In this document: positions 43,001 to 51,413 of the stretch, in pieces | Layout: each line of letters starts with the position of its first letter | Numbering within the stretch: position 1 is the first letter of the stretch | Assembly: GCF_963678635.1 (NCBI RefSeq) | Contig: NC_087065.1 | Location: forward strand, 18,055,623 to 18,119,622 | From: Symsagittifera roscoffensis | Lineage: Eukaryota; Xenacoelomorpha; Acoela; Convolutidae | Reading direction: 5' to 3' | Length of the DNA: 64,000 nt | Program-made: the position numbers and the translations under genes | Notes under the pieces: generated by a model | Database searches by the model: none | The model's input: the letters and a program-made list of their open reading frames with translations, nothing else | Told to the model about the DNA's origin: nothing

Positions 43001-44887
43001 AACGTTGAACATTTCGTCTTTTGTTTGTGATTGCATAAAAACATCGTCTAGATAGGTGATTGCGTTTTTCTTGAGTATTAGTGGTCTAAAAATTTTGCTC
43101 ATAAAAGCTGAAAATGCTGCTGGTCCTATGGATATTCCATAGAATAAGCGGTTAAATTCATATTGTTGGTTTCCGATAACAAATTGTGTTAAACGTCGTG
43201 ATTGTTCATCTAGTGGCATTTGATTGTATGCACTATTCATGTCGGCGGTTATGAAGTATTTGCCGTTTATTTTTGTTAAAATAACTTGTATTGGTTCAAT
43301 GGGCCAATTACATTTTGATTCATCTATGAGTGAATTGAGGTATCTAGCATCGAGAACGATTTTTAATGATTCTCCTTTAGCTAGAATGATAACGGGGTTG
43401 ATGAATGTGTTGCCTTTTGGTTGTTCTTCTTTATTAACTGGTGATATGATATTGTACTGTTCTAAAATATCGAGTAATCTGTTTACTTTATCATGTAAGT
43501 GGATTGGTACTTTACTTGCTCTCTGTTTTTTGAAAACTGCGTTTGGTTTTAATGGGAGATGTAGTGATGAACTGATTTTGCCAACATCGAATTTTGATGT
43601 TGCATAGACTGATGAATATTTAATTAGCTGTTTGGCTAACTTTTCAAATTCGTCTTGTGTTATTTGTGAATGTTGGAAATTAAACATTGTTAAAAATTTC
43701 TGTTGGTTTTCTGTGTAGTTACTTATGTTGAATGTAGGTTTGAAATATGGAGTTTTTGTGAAATAATCCGTATTTCTGTTTTCGTTACTTATTATATTAT
43801 TTATAGATAATTCTTCATTAAGAATTGTAGATTGGCAAATATCTAGTAATTGGAGTATATTATTTACGCGATAGGCTTTTTCGTGTATTGGTGATATTGT
43901 GGCGTTAGTTTCACAATATCCTAAGAGTCCTAAAGGTAATGTTACTTGGTAAGGTGTGTTGTTATAAACATGTAAGGAAATAATATCTGAATTCGAATTT
44001 TTCAAATATTTTATTGAAGAGATTGTGATTTTGAAAAATTTATGAATAGGTTTGAATTCAAAATCTGACATATAAAATTTTTGTTTGTTTTGTTCTTTAT
44101 CATATTGATGAACTTGTTTTATTGAAAAATTATAGATGTTTCCTGATAGTGGTTTCAGGTGTTTTCTTTGTTGGTTAAATATCGGATAAAATTTTGAAAA
44201 GAATGGTGGTTGTTTATTTAATCTTTGAAAAAATGTTAAGGATGTTTCTTTTGTTTTTGTATATTTATCTTTGATTAATATTTTACTATTTATTATGTTA
44301 ATTGTTGGTATATACTTTGAAATAAATGGTATTCCAATGATATTATATTTAATATCAGTGATATGGAATATTTGTTTAAATGGCTTATTTAGAATTTTAC
44401 TTTGCTCCATTGTTCTGGTAGGGAGGAGAAATAATTGGATTTTTCCGTAGTTTATCAATGTTGATCCTTGTGCTGTCGCTAGCTTACTGGAGGTTTCAAG
44501 AGGTGTTAGCTTTGGATGTAAAATTTTTATTTCATTCCATGTGGGAATGTTTATTATGTTTGATTCTGCTCCTGAATCAATTAAAAAATCTATTTCAAGG
44601 TCTGGTGGTTGAAATTCTTTATTTCTTGGGCTTTCTAAGAGAAATGGTATTGTCCAAATTTTTTCTTTGGGTTGTTCTTTTTGTATATTTTGATAAATGT
44701 GGTTTGTATTCAAGCATTTTGTCTTGACATTTTGATTGGGTTGTTCTGTAGTATTTTTTGCATTTGTTTCTTGCGTTGTTGGTGTGGAATTTATGGGTGT
44801 AGTGTAATGATTTTGAAGAAATTCTGATTGATTTTCATATATATGTGACGGAAAGGGTTGTTCATATATGACAGATTCATAGTCATT
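40040..44887 (-). CDS. pol: Pol polyprotein: protease, RT, RNase H, integrase
   Basis: 1615 codons, open from the base after the UAA that ends the 121-aa ORF, in the same frame. There is no ATG until 44408-44410, inside the protease, so translation must enter from upstream. Domains: aspartic protease with FLIDSGAES (44578 region). Ty3/gypsy RT has TADMNSAYNQMPL, LFYGISIGPAAFSAF and YLDD (near 43050). RNase H has CDASNFGIGAALL and FTDHKP. Integrase has a zinc-binding GHSG...CNDCIVCQ (near 41400), then FDTKGP, VTDNGTEF and TNGLVEG for the D,D,E triad. A basic C-terminal tail follows. Every key residue I looked for is present and no frame is broken, so the element may still be active. Confidence 0.9.
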   Translation of the reverse strand, partial: NDYESVIYEQPFPSHIYENQSEFLQNHYTTPINSTPTTQETNAKNTTEQPNQNVKTKCLNTNHIYQNIQKEQPKEKIWTIPFLLESPRNKEFQPPDLEIDFLIDSGAESNIINIPTWNEIKILHPKLTPLETSSKLATAQGSTLINYGKIQLFLLPTRTMEQSKILNKPFKQIFHITDIKYNIIGIPFISKYIPTINIINSKILIKDKYTKTKETSLTFFQRLNKQPPFFSKFYPIFNQQRKHLKPLSGNIYNFSIKQVHQYDKEQNKQKFYMSDFEFKPIHKFFKITISSIKYLKNSNSDIISLHVYNNTPYQVTLPLGLLGYCETNATISPIHEKAYRVNNILQLLDICQSTILNEELSINNIISNENRNTDYFTKTPYFKPTFNISNYTENQQKFLTMFNFQHSQITQDEFEKLAKQLIKYSSVYATSKFDVGKISSSLHLPLKPNAVFKKQRASKVPIHLHDKVNRLLDILEQYNIISPVNKEEQPKGNTFINPVIILAKGESLKIVLDARYLNSLIDESKCNWPIEPIQVILTKINGKYFITADMNSAYNQMPLDEQSRRLTQFVIGNQQYEFNRLFYGISIGPAAFSAFMSKIFRPLILKKNAITYLDDVFMQSQTKDEMFNVLEKYHQILQNENLKAAPDKSHFFLTRVKFLGHNIERKTITPLKSRIDAIQKLQPPTNKKKIQEFLGMLNFLSKYVYKMQLYLRPFYNILRQQNNFEWNTEHQARFEEIKKLLTEQISNTIPDPDQPFYAMCDASNFGIGAALLQSHNGTNKMNLISANSRLFTQAELRLSTLMRECTAIIYTLTEYEFLILGSKHPTVLFTDHKPIIFLFTQKSNPNHRVYRFQLILMKFPNLHIVWTAGKNLALPDTLSRNTPPELLTRKTTVEIPKNIKFYLAENETSPRLECKYAVKTDIEQSQINNLQHFPLYLDCQNNHYEVDLLGTSTFKPIPYSQWIKNNTQQKRTKQHLPKKDHFPLIEKEDLTDKINLSGPQTNDSKYTINQVFDLHDPLDTIPLSKFEIENIFLPPTDTITISTLKQYQNLDPVIRQLKSWHKYKTKPIKADSTILGNKTLLRYFRKFNNTTINENTDLLEYNLNESTVPCLPISMILIAFNISHTQNIKGHSGSEKTYSNFIQNFYFPNAPIWIKVLCNDCIVCQLNKPYPNQKQIAQKQDFKGQSLYFNHRISFDTKGPISPSSEGNSYIMVIVDAFTHYVALNPVPHCNAYYAYTTLYEHWIAKFGLPEILVTDNGTEFINNEIITLCHLYNIKHKPRTSHAPWTNGLVEGMNRSLQEYLRCIINGNDTKYTEWSADVKLFPLAYNSQITTTLGMSPYEMVFNQKPRKPIMFTANSHKNAQGYCQPNKDSICYNLPLHTHDEDHFHHPQILKLASGTHTEWILNRDKKHNEIYQKITKKLLQRQNINEQINSRFTPASDLKIGTFVLIPNFNTQKGISKKLQPLRKGPYQIIAKPTDVTYKITDSNKKEIVQHRNNLLPYYPKEYALRELTQLYSFTGLKIIQNEPHLKNTEQNDNPTENQNTKPTATKNNTQNHKESPKQRKNRKMTEQIISQEEIDKSEHRKTTRLRNQPRKNYKMFIPQSKILKKVEFKK

Positions 44888-45253
44888 TTAGACTTTTATC
44901 ATATTGATAGCAAGAGTGTTTTCAGTATCACTTTCTGAATCTGATGATGTACAGTTTATTTGATTGAGTTGTAACGTATCAGTTACTGTGTCATCAATAC
45001 CTGGAGGGTCTGATGTTGTTTCTGGGTTAGCTTGTACTTGATTGATTTGTCTTTGATGTTTAGGTGTATTACTTCTATGACGATTATTAGAATTATTATA
45101 GTTATTATTATTCCTCTTTAGTGTTTGTCGTTTTGTGCGAATGTATCCAACTGTTTGTGTATGAGGTGTGATCACAAGGTCGTATTTTTTGTTATCTATT
45201 TCACAATTGTGTAAAATGATTGTTTGTTTATTTCCTAGGTTTTTAAATGACAT
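44888..45253 (-). CDS. 121-aa basic ORF in the gag position
   Basis: From ATG at 45253 to UAA at 44888-44890. The middle is strongly basic and Asn/Arg-rich (RTKRQTLKRNNNNYNNSNN), suggestive of nucleic-acid binding like a nucleocapsid, followed by an acidic Ser/Thr/Asp tail. There is no CCHC knuckle and far too little length for matrix plus capsid. It is in frame with pol across a single UAA. Confidence 0.65.
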   Translation of the reverse strand: MSFKNLGNKQTIILHNCEIDNKKYDLVITPHTQTVGYIRTKRQTLKRNNNNYNNSNNRHRSNTPKHQRQINQVQANPETTSDPPGIDDTVTDTLQLNQINCTSSDSESDTENTLAINMIKV

Positions 45254-46503
45254 AAGGTTTAGAATGACGGATGCAAAAAGTTGTTAAATGATTTCTATTT
45301 TCCTAAACTGTTAGTTCTTACGATTTTTTGGTTAGCTTAACCTGGGTCTATTTGTTCAGGGTTGGAGAGAAAAGTATATCGATTCCGAAGAATGATTTTT
45401 ACTTTCTCGTGACTAGTATAAGCTAAGGTGTTAACTTACTTAATCTTACTTAGGGGTAGTGATTGTGTTCAAGGGTTGGAGAATAGTAAATCGATCCACA
45501 AGGTTCAGGTATAATTAGAACGCGAGTAGTTCGTTAGGTACTATTTTAAACTTACTAAGTCTAAGATTTATCCTGGGTCTGGTAAGAGGGGGGGTCAAGT
45601 GAAGGATGAATAACCGAAGTTCTTCACTTTTTATCCTAATTTGGATGATTAGTTTTGTTTAAAAATTTCTATTAGTCTTGGGTCTTTAGAAAGGGTTGGG
45701 TAGTGAATCGACGTTTGAGGTCGTTAGACACTAATTAAGTGGGTGGGGGAGAACAAAGTTGTTCTGTTTGATCCAAGGATAAGCCTTGATGATCAAATTT
45801 AAAATTTAATTAAGTAGAAAATGATTTAAGATCCAAGGATAAGCCTTGATGATCTGGTTTTAAAATTAAGTGACTTTAAGTTTTAATAAAGTTTTAAATT
45901 TGTGTAAGGTAAAGATTTAGTGTTTTGATGATATTAGTGAGTTGATGATTGCTGTTATGTTTTAGGTGATGAAGCTGGAACAACAGGATGATTTATGATT
46001 ACTAACCATTTATTGTCATGCTACTAATTTTTATTTTTATTTTCCAATAAATATTTTTCAAACATGTTTTGTATATTACTGCAGAATAAGAAAACGATCT
46101 TAGATCTTTTTATCAATCGTTATTGTATAATATTAATATTGTTTAGCGCCTGAAATGATTTTGAAGAGTAACTTCAAGGTTTTATGTTTGCAAATGGAAA
46201 TCTAAATTCATTGCAAGTAGTATTCGAAATATAAAAGTTTGTTCTGGCTTTTGCCGAACTATCATATAACTATACGGCAAGTTTCTACTTTGTCGTATGT
46301 CGTCTTTGGTTCGATGTCTTCTTCCAATTCCGGGTAGTTCTATTATGGTTCGGAATATTGGCTCTGATCTATTGAGTCGGAGAGACATTTCAATTAAATT
46401 ATTGTCGTATAACATTTTGTAAATGTTTTTGTCTAATTTCTAATCTATTTTTGGTTAATTCTAATCTAGTAAGGTCTTGTTCGAGACTTATGGTCGCACC
46501 AGA
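45254..46503 (-). other. Leader of the env-bearing element with direct repeats
   Basis: About 1.25 kb without a supported gene. A 25-bp exact direct repeat (gatccaaggataagccttga...) lies at 45770-45794 and 45830-45854. Three diverged copies of a gggttgg(a/g)...atcga motif lie near 45360, 45475 and 45690. Candidate packaging, ribosome-entry or splice-donor region. Confidence 0.5.
46484..46501 (-). other. Candidate primer-binding site
   Basis: Two nt after the 5' LTR (element sense) the interior reads TGGTGCGACCATAAGTCT. It starts with TGG, the complement of a tRNA CCA end, as expected for tRNA-primed reverse transcription. The plus strand just beyond contains gttcgagac, like a tRNA T arm, so complementarity may be extended. 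The tRNA identity is not determined. Confidence 0.6.
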
Positions 46504-46911
46504 TGAGTTATGACCGAAGTGTAACTCATAGAGTAATTTCGGATAGGGTACACCGTCTGCTCGTCACGCTATCTTATTTTCGGCCGGATAGATTCGTGCA
46601 ACTTCTTAGTCTAATACCGATCCTAATCTTACTCTTATACTATCTAGTCTCAGGTTGTTTAACTAGTCTCTGCTAGGCTCAATAGATCTAGGGTATACTG
46701 GTTTATTGCGGCTGCTGAAGTGCTCGGGAGAGTCCAACTAATTTCTAAGTTAAATTCAAATCTCTCTGGTGCTGAAATTACAAGTAACTTCAGCACTTAC
46801 AAATAAGTGGATTGTTAGTTAGATGGATCGTGATTGGTTAATATTAAATACTTTACATTGGTAAAACATTTAATTTATCCAATCATAAAATATAGTTTAG
46901 ATCAGGTTCCA
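46504..46911 (-). repeat. LTR (5' LTR in element sense)
   Basis: 408 bp, matching 31462-31869 throughout by eye. It would supply the promoter for the minus-strand genes. Confidence 0.9.
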
Positions 46912-46915
46912 CTTC
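46912..46915 (+). repeat. Target-site duplication CTTC, right
   Basis: Second copy of CTTC directly after the right LTR; the host sequence of copy B resumes as acgttttataaaac. Confidence 0.85.
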
Positions 46916-47254
46916 ACGTTTTATAAAACTTTTTTAGGAAAACCCTTACACCCCTACCAAAAGGTAATAGCGGTTGAATAAAGTAACTATAGGCTGTTCT
47001 AGACGAAAAGGGAAGGCTAAAGGCACAAGAAAACCTTAATCGAGCCGAAGTTAGGCAAGCGATAAGACCCTTCACCGTTAGCGTGAATTGTCAAATAAGA
47101 GGCTTAACTTCAATCCGAAAGGGTCTAGGAAAGGATCACATACCCTTCCTAGTTAATTCAAACAGCATAATAGCATCGGAGAACGTATCCGGAGGTGTAT
47201 AGGTTGGAAATCAAGGAAATCTCCGAAAAGCTACTCTTATAAAACCAGAGGGCT

Positions 47255-47480
47255 CCCAATCCGGAGGGGTCCAAATTTTTTCAAATTCGGAGGGGTCCCA
47301 ATCCGGAGGAGTCTTGTTTTCACAAAACCGGAGGGGTCCCAATCCGGAAGGGTCTTATATTTGCTAACTCAGAGGGGTCCCAATCCGGAGGGGTCTCAAT
47401 TTTGCCAATCCGGAAGGGTCCTATTTTTGCCAATCCAGAGGGATATATGAAATTTTTTTTGTCAACCCGAAGGGGTATTA
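47255..47480 (+). repeat. CCGGAGGGGTC repeat cluster, copy B
   Basis: Same cluster as 21296-21520 with a few point differences between copies (for example ggaggagtc and ccgaaggggt), in the leader about 350-550 nt before the candidate primer-binding site TGGTGCAGCACC at 47832. Confidence 0.75.
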
Positions 47481-48318
47481 TTTTATTAAAGTACTTAGGT
47501 AGACAGAAGAAAAGATTATAGTGAGATTTATTTAGGTTGTTAACAGACAGGCTAGGAATCAGTGACTGCACTGGTAACTTGCCTTTTAATAAAGACCAGA
47601 CCAAAACAAAACAGGTCCGAACTCGGATATTCGCGACACTAAGTCTAAACTAAAAAGAGCGTAATTCATTGGTGTGGATTAAAACCCAATACGTTTTTGC
47701 GACAAGTGACTGCCCTGAGGATTTTAGTAGGTCTAGCTCGGGCAGTCCGAAGGCAGATAGGTAACACAGTACTCGGTGGGTGCAATAGACGCCCACTTGA
47801 GAAAATTACTGCCTTCAAAGTTTTGTCTGTTTGGTGCAGCACCAAGCAGGGAAAGCTTTGTCTTTAAAATACAAGTTCGACTATTGTACTGCGACCGACT
47901 AAAAGTACAATACACATACGTTTTTCATAGAAATATTCTTATTCTGTTATTTTTGATTTCAAATCAACATAATTTGTGCTTGATTGGGTAGTGAGTACAC
48001 TATCTTTTAAATTGACTGATATCATCATATTGTGCTAGTTCACAAATCATACGACCGATAATCGGTTAGTGTGAATAAATTATATACAAGCTGTACTCTA
48101 AGAACAAACAGGGATTCGTGGTCACTATTTAATAGAATCTTGTGAAATTTTTTGTGTTGTGTCATTATTATTGGTAATCAAACTATAAGGTCACTAGCAA
48201 TTGAATTGAGTGTATAGGCATTAAGAATTGACAAATTGAGAATGAGTCTAGACAAGTCAAGGATACCTAAACGAGGCAATAGCTCTAGGAAATTCATACC
48301 TAAAAAGCAAAAAAAACA

Positions 48319-49221
48319 ATGACCGACCCTTTTGTGGATCGGATCACACGAGCTCGGACCGACAAAGGGGAGACGGTTTCAGGCAGAATGGTTGAAACTA
48401 GAAGTCAGAAGTCCTCAGGAGAGCAAAAAGCTATGTTAGAAGGGGAGGTCCATACGGACCAGGCTACGAATGAGAACCAGGATGTACATGGACCGGGGGG
48501 GAGAGACAGAAGGCTGGCGAGTGAATCTACTCCGGTAGAACAAGGCCATGATTTTGCCACTTCCACCGGGATATTGGACCGAGAAAAGTCGTCGAGGCAG
48601 AGAGTCAAAGCCCGAATCTCGACCAGCACGAAGCTACCTGGGACCGACAGGGTGACACCGCCACTAGTAACGCCTCTCGTGGATAACTGGGCAGCATTAG
48701 AAGAAGCCGTGAACAACATAGTGGACAGTATAGAAGAACAGAACGAACAGATAACCTTAAGAATGAGTGAACTAGAAAGAGCAGTTCACATTGAAGAAAT
48801 AAACCGCAATAGACAAGAAGTGGGTAGGAGCGAAAAACGCTTGAAAGAAAGAACGGACAAGCATATAGCGAAGAACTTGTCGCGAATGACAAGAGAAGCG
48901 GAACAAAGAGAGTTACACTTAAGAGACGACATGGAGAAGTTAAGAATTCAGCAAGAGCAGTCTTTTGGGACTCTTGACACAAAGATAGATGCGATGATGG
49001 AGAGGCGAACTCAGGCTATCATGGATAGGTTGGACGGGCTACTAGGCAGCAAGAGTGAACCAAAGGAAGGGGAAACGAACTCGGGAGGTCCCAGCAGGGA
49101 GCCGAAGGTGAACTTCAATGACCATCAAAGGAGGAGGACATATGGATCCACTAGAGGTAAGGCAGTTCATCAGGCTAAGCCACAAGGGATAATAGAACAC
49201 GGGGCCCGAACAGTAGAGTAA
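48319..49221 (+). CDS. First gag-like ORF, copy B (300 aa)
   Basis: Begins MTDPFVDRITRARTDKGE. Polar N-terminal third, then a heptad-like coiled-coil-prone region (LEEAVNNIVDSIEEQNEQ to REAEQRELHLRDDMEKL), then a basic tail (FNDHQRRRTYGSTRGKA). It ends TVE-stop at 49221; the second ORF is open through this point in another frame, so a frameshift could join them, and copy C shows the same arrangement. Position before the capsid/protease ORF makes it a gag component by inference. Confidence 0.6.
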   Translation: MTDPFVDRITRARTDKGETVSGRMVETRSQKSSGEQKAMLEGEVHTDQATNENQDVHGPGGRDRRLASESTPVEQGHDFATSTGILDREKSSRQRVKARISTSTKLPGTDRVTPPLVTPLVDNWAALEEAVNNIVDSIEEQNEQITLRMSELERAVHIEEINRNRQEVGRSEKRLKERTDKHIAKNLSRMTREAEQRELHLRDDMEKLRIQQEQSFGTLDTKIDAMMERRTQAIMDRLDGLLGSKSEPKEGETNSGGPSREPKVNFNDHQRRRTYGSTRGKAVHQAKPQGIIEHGARTVE

Positions 49222-49331
49222 GTTCAACGGGGAACAGACAGACCTCTAACGAACGACCAACACAAGGCACACATCCGACTGGAAGAGGTGATTCCGGTAA
49301 CAGTAGACATGGGAGCCCAGGGAGGAGTCAT

Positions 49332-51413
49332 GTGGGCCAAGGGGGAAACACTCACGGCGATTCGGATTGCAGTGATGCACCGAATACAGAGCCCTTAAAA
49401 ACGTGTGACGACACTCAGGCGGGGCACTCGAGAGATGCTACGGCAATGGCCACAGCCTTTGAACCCCTAAACAGGTCTTTAGAGACATTCCTTACAAGGT
49501 TATCCAGAACCAATGAACGCAGTGAGAAGTCCAGAAGAGTCTTTAAGAAACCAAGATGCAACAAAGACGAATCTGATGGCTGTATTGATACCTGGATAGA
49601 GGTAATGAAACTGCATTTCGAGGAAGAGGACTTGTCGGAAAGACAAGAATGCAGTGCTCTCACCAGTAACTTGGAAGGGACAGCCCTGAACTGTGTCATG
49701 GCCAAGAAGCAATATCAGCGTGACACAGCCGAGAAAATCTTCGAAATCTTGTTAAACTGTTTTGGATCAGGGGTGCAGGGGCACCAAGCAATGATGCCTT
49801 TCGAGAAACGGAGGCAACGAGAAGATGAAACGATAGACAAGTTTCTAGATGACTTGGAATTGCTGAGAAGACGCAGCCAACCGGATGAGTCGAACCGAAG
49901 GTTGAACCTGGCAGTAGCCTCAAAATTCATCGATGGTGTGAAGAATGATGAACTTCTAACAATGCTAGCGACGCATTACACACCACTATCAGCCAATGCG
50001 CCAACACCAGAGGAGTTGAGGCTCAAGTCGAAAGAATATCTTTTGTTGAAACCTCCTTCAAGATCTAGATATTATAAGAACAATTATTGCAGTTTTAACA
50101 ACGGACCAGCAAACCAAGGGAACAACTGGTACAAACCGAGGGATGATATGGACAAGAGACGCTCTTGTGCCAATTGCAGTTCAACGGATCATCATGTGTC
50201 AGCATGCCCAACTTACAAACAAGGCATGAAAGCAATAGGCTTTAGCCTCGAGGACGAAGATGCGTCAGAAGTTGTCCATGAGGATTTCATGAGAGGAGTA
50301 ATTGCAAAATTCGGCCCAAGTTTCTTTTGCAACTTGGAAGGTCATTTTAAATCAGATTGTCCAAAATTCTGGGATGCAGTGGCTGAAATCAAGCATCCAA
50401 GGCATGAGGAAGCTTTATCAGGAGTGAAAGCCAGCAAGGCTCGCCTGTTGAGTGAAGCGGAGGCGCGCAGAAAAGACAAACCGCAAGAGCTGGCGACGAA
50501 GAAAATGCAAGCGGTAACTAAAAAGACATGTGAACCGGAAACACTGACTGCGGCCGATGACTTCAAGATTGATTATAAGGCAGCCGCGAGGGATGCTCTA
50601 AATAGAGTGCAGCAGGAACTGGTGACAAAAAAGATCGAACAGAAAGTGAAACTCGAACTGGAAATTGAGAAACTACAGGAGCAACTGAATACCTTCGAAG
50701 CAACGGATGTCGAAGAGACTAAAGCACCAAGCAGTTTGAGCATGAAACTTAATGTGATCTCCGATCAGAGGTTCGGCATGGTGCCGCAAGGAAGCAAGAT
50801 ACAGTCGATAATCTCGGTGGCTGGACACCAGGTAATCAGAAATCTGAGTGAACGATCCGAGTTCACTCTGATGCATTTGGACACATATGCAGATTATCTG
50901 AGGCAGGTGGAGCCACGCACTGAGTCGAGAGCTGTGCGAGCACTACTAACAACGGGTGGCCCTCGCACAAAGAAACTTCATGAACGCTACGTGGAAGTCT
51001 ATGGGCCGTATCAAGTGATGCTGAACGTGGATGGAATCAGTATCTACACTAGGACTTATGTAACAACAGATAGTGACCAATTAGGGCAGATCTATTTGGG
51101 TGAGGAGGAACTCAAAGTCCGCAGGATAGGCCATGACGCCATGATGGAACAAGATGCAGTACACATTGGGTATGAAACAGATGTGACAGCACATCTGCTC
51201 GACACCAACGGAAAGAAAATCGGAGTCACAGGGCTTCTGGACACAGGAGCGGTAGTGAGTGTGATGCCGATAAAAACTTGGGAAAGAATGGGCTTCACGA
51301 GGGAAGATCTAATTCCAACGAATCTCCGACTGGCCGCCGCCAATCGAGGAGCGATTTACGTAGCAGGAAGAACACCAATAACGGTTCTCCACATGGGAGG
51401 ACGGGATCTTTGA
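49332..51413 (+). CDS. Second gag ORF with zinc knuckle and protease, copy B
   Basis: The capsid-like region (about residues 45-240) includes DTWIEVMKLHFEEEDLSE and KRRQREDETIDKFLDDLELL, the usual Ty3/gypsy gag pattern. One CCHC knuckle (CANCSSTDHHVSAC, near 278-291) is intact. A second (FFCNLEGHFKSDC) has lost its first Cys. A retropepsin follows with GLLDTGAVVSVMP near residue 636. The frame starts at GTG but is open further upstream past 49222, consistent with fusion to the first ORF. It stops at 51413; the protease C-terminus (GRDFVRNFDVMID) lies in another frame at 51462. Confidence 0.75.
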   Translation: MGQGGNTHGDSDCSDAPNTEPLKTCDDTQAGHSRDATAMATAFEPLNRSLETFLTRLSRTNERSEKSRRVFKKPRCNKDESDGCIDTWIEVMKLHFEEEDLSERQECSALTSNLEGTALNCVMAKKQYQRDTAEKIFEILLNCFGSGVQGHQAMMPFEKRRQREDETIDKFLDDLELLRRRSQPDESNRRLNLAVASKFIDGVKNDELLTMLATHYTPLSANAPTPEELRLKSKEYLLLKPPSRSRYYKNNYCSFNNGPANQGNNWYKPRDDMDKRRSCANCSSTDHHVSACPTYKQGMKAIGFSLEDEDASEVVHEDFMRGVIAKFGPSFFCNLEGHFKSDCPKFWDAVAEIKHPRHEEALSGVKASKARLLSEAEARRKDKPQELATKKMQAVTKKTCEPETLTAADDFKIDYKAAARDALNRVQQELVTKKIEQKVKLELEIEKLQEQLNTFEATDVEETKAPSSLSMKLNVISDQRFGMVPQGSKIQSIISVAGHQVIRNLSERSEFTLMHLDTYADYLRQVEPRTESRAVRALLTTGGPRTKKLHERYVEVYGPYQVMLNVDGISIYTRTYVTTDSDQLGQIYLGEEELKVRRIGHDAMMEQDAVHIGYETDVTAHLLDTNGKKIGVTGLLDTGAVVSVMPIKTWERMGFTREDLIPTNLRLAAANRGAIYVAGRTPITVLHMGGRDL

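Larger units (their letters stand above)
31462..46911 (-). mobile_element. Envelope-bearing Ty3/gypsy-type element, 15.45 kb, intact-looking
   Basis: Bounded by two 408-bp LTRs in direct orientation (TG...CA ends) and a 4-bp CTTC target duplication, inserted into composite copy B. Genes read on the minus strand: 121-aa basic ORF, pol, two small membrane ORFs, a Met-less 378-codon frame, env, and a 597-aa ORF. The LTRs match throughout by eye, so the insertion is recent. It is very long for the class, with about 1.25 kb of leader and 1.6 kb of 3' non-coding sequence. Env-bearing Ty3/gypsy elements called Tor are known from Oikopleura; membership here is inference. Confidence 0.9.

Noticed and set aside
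40105..44727. Plus-strand ORFs opposite pol (for example 127 aa at 43224)
   Set aside because: Antisense shadows of the intact pol frame.
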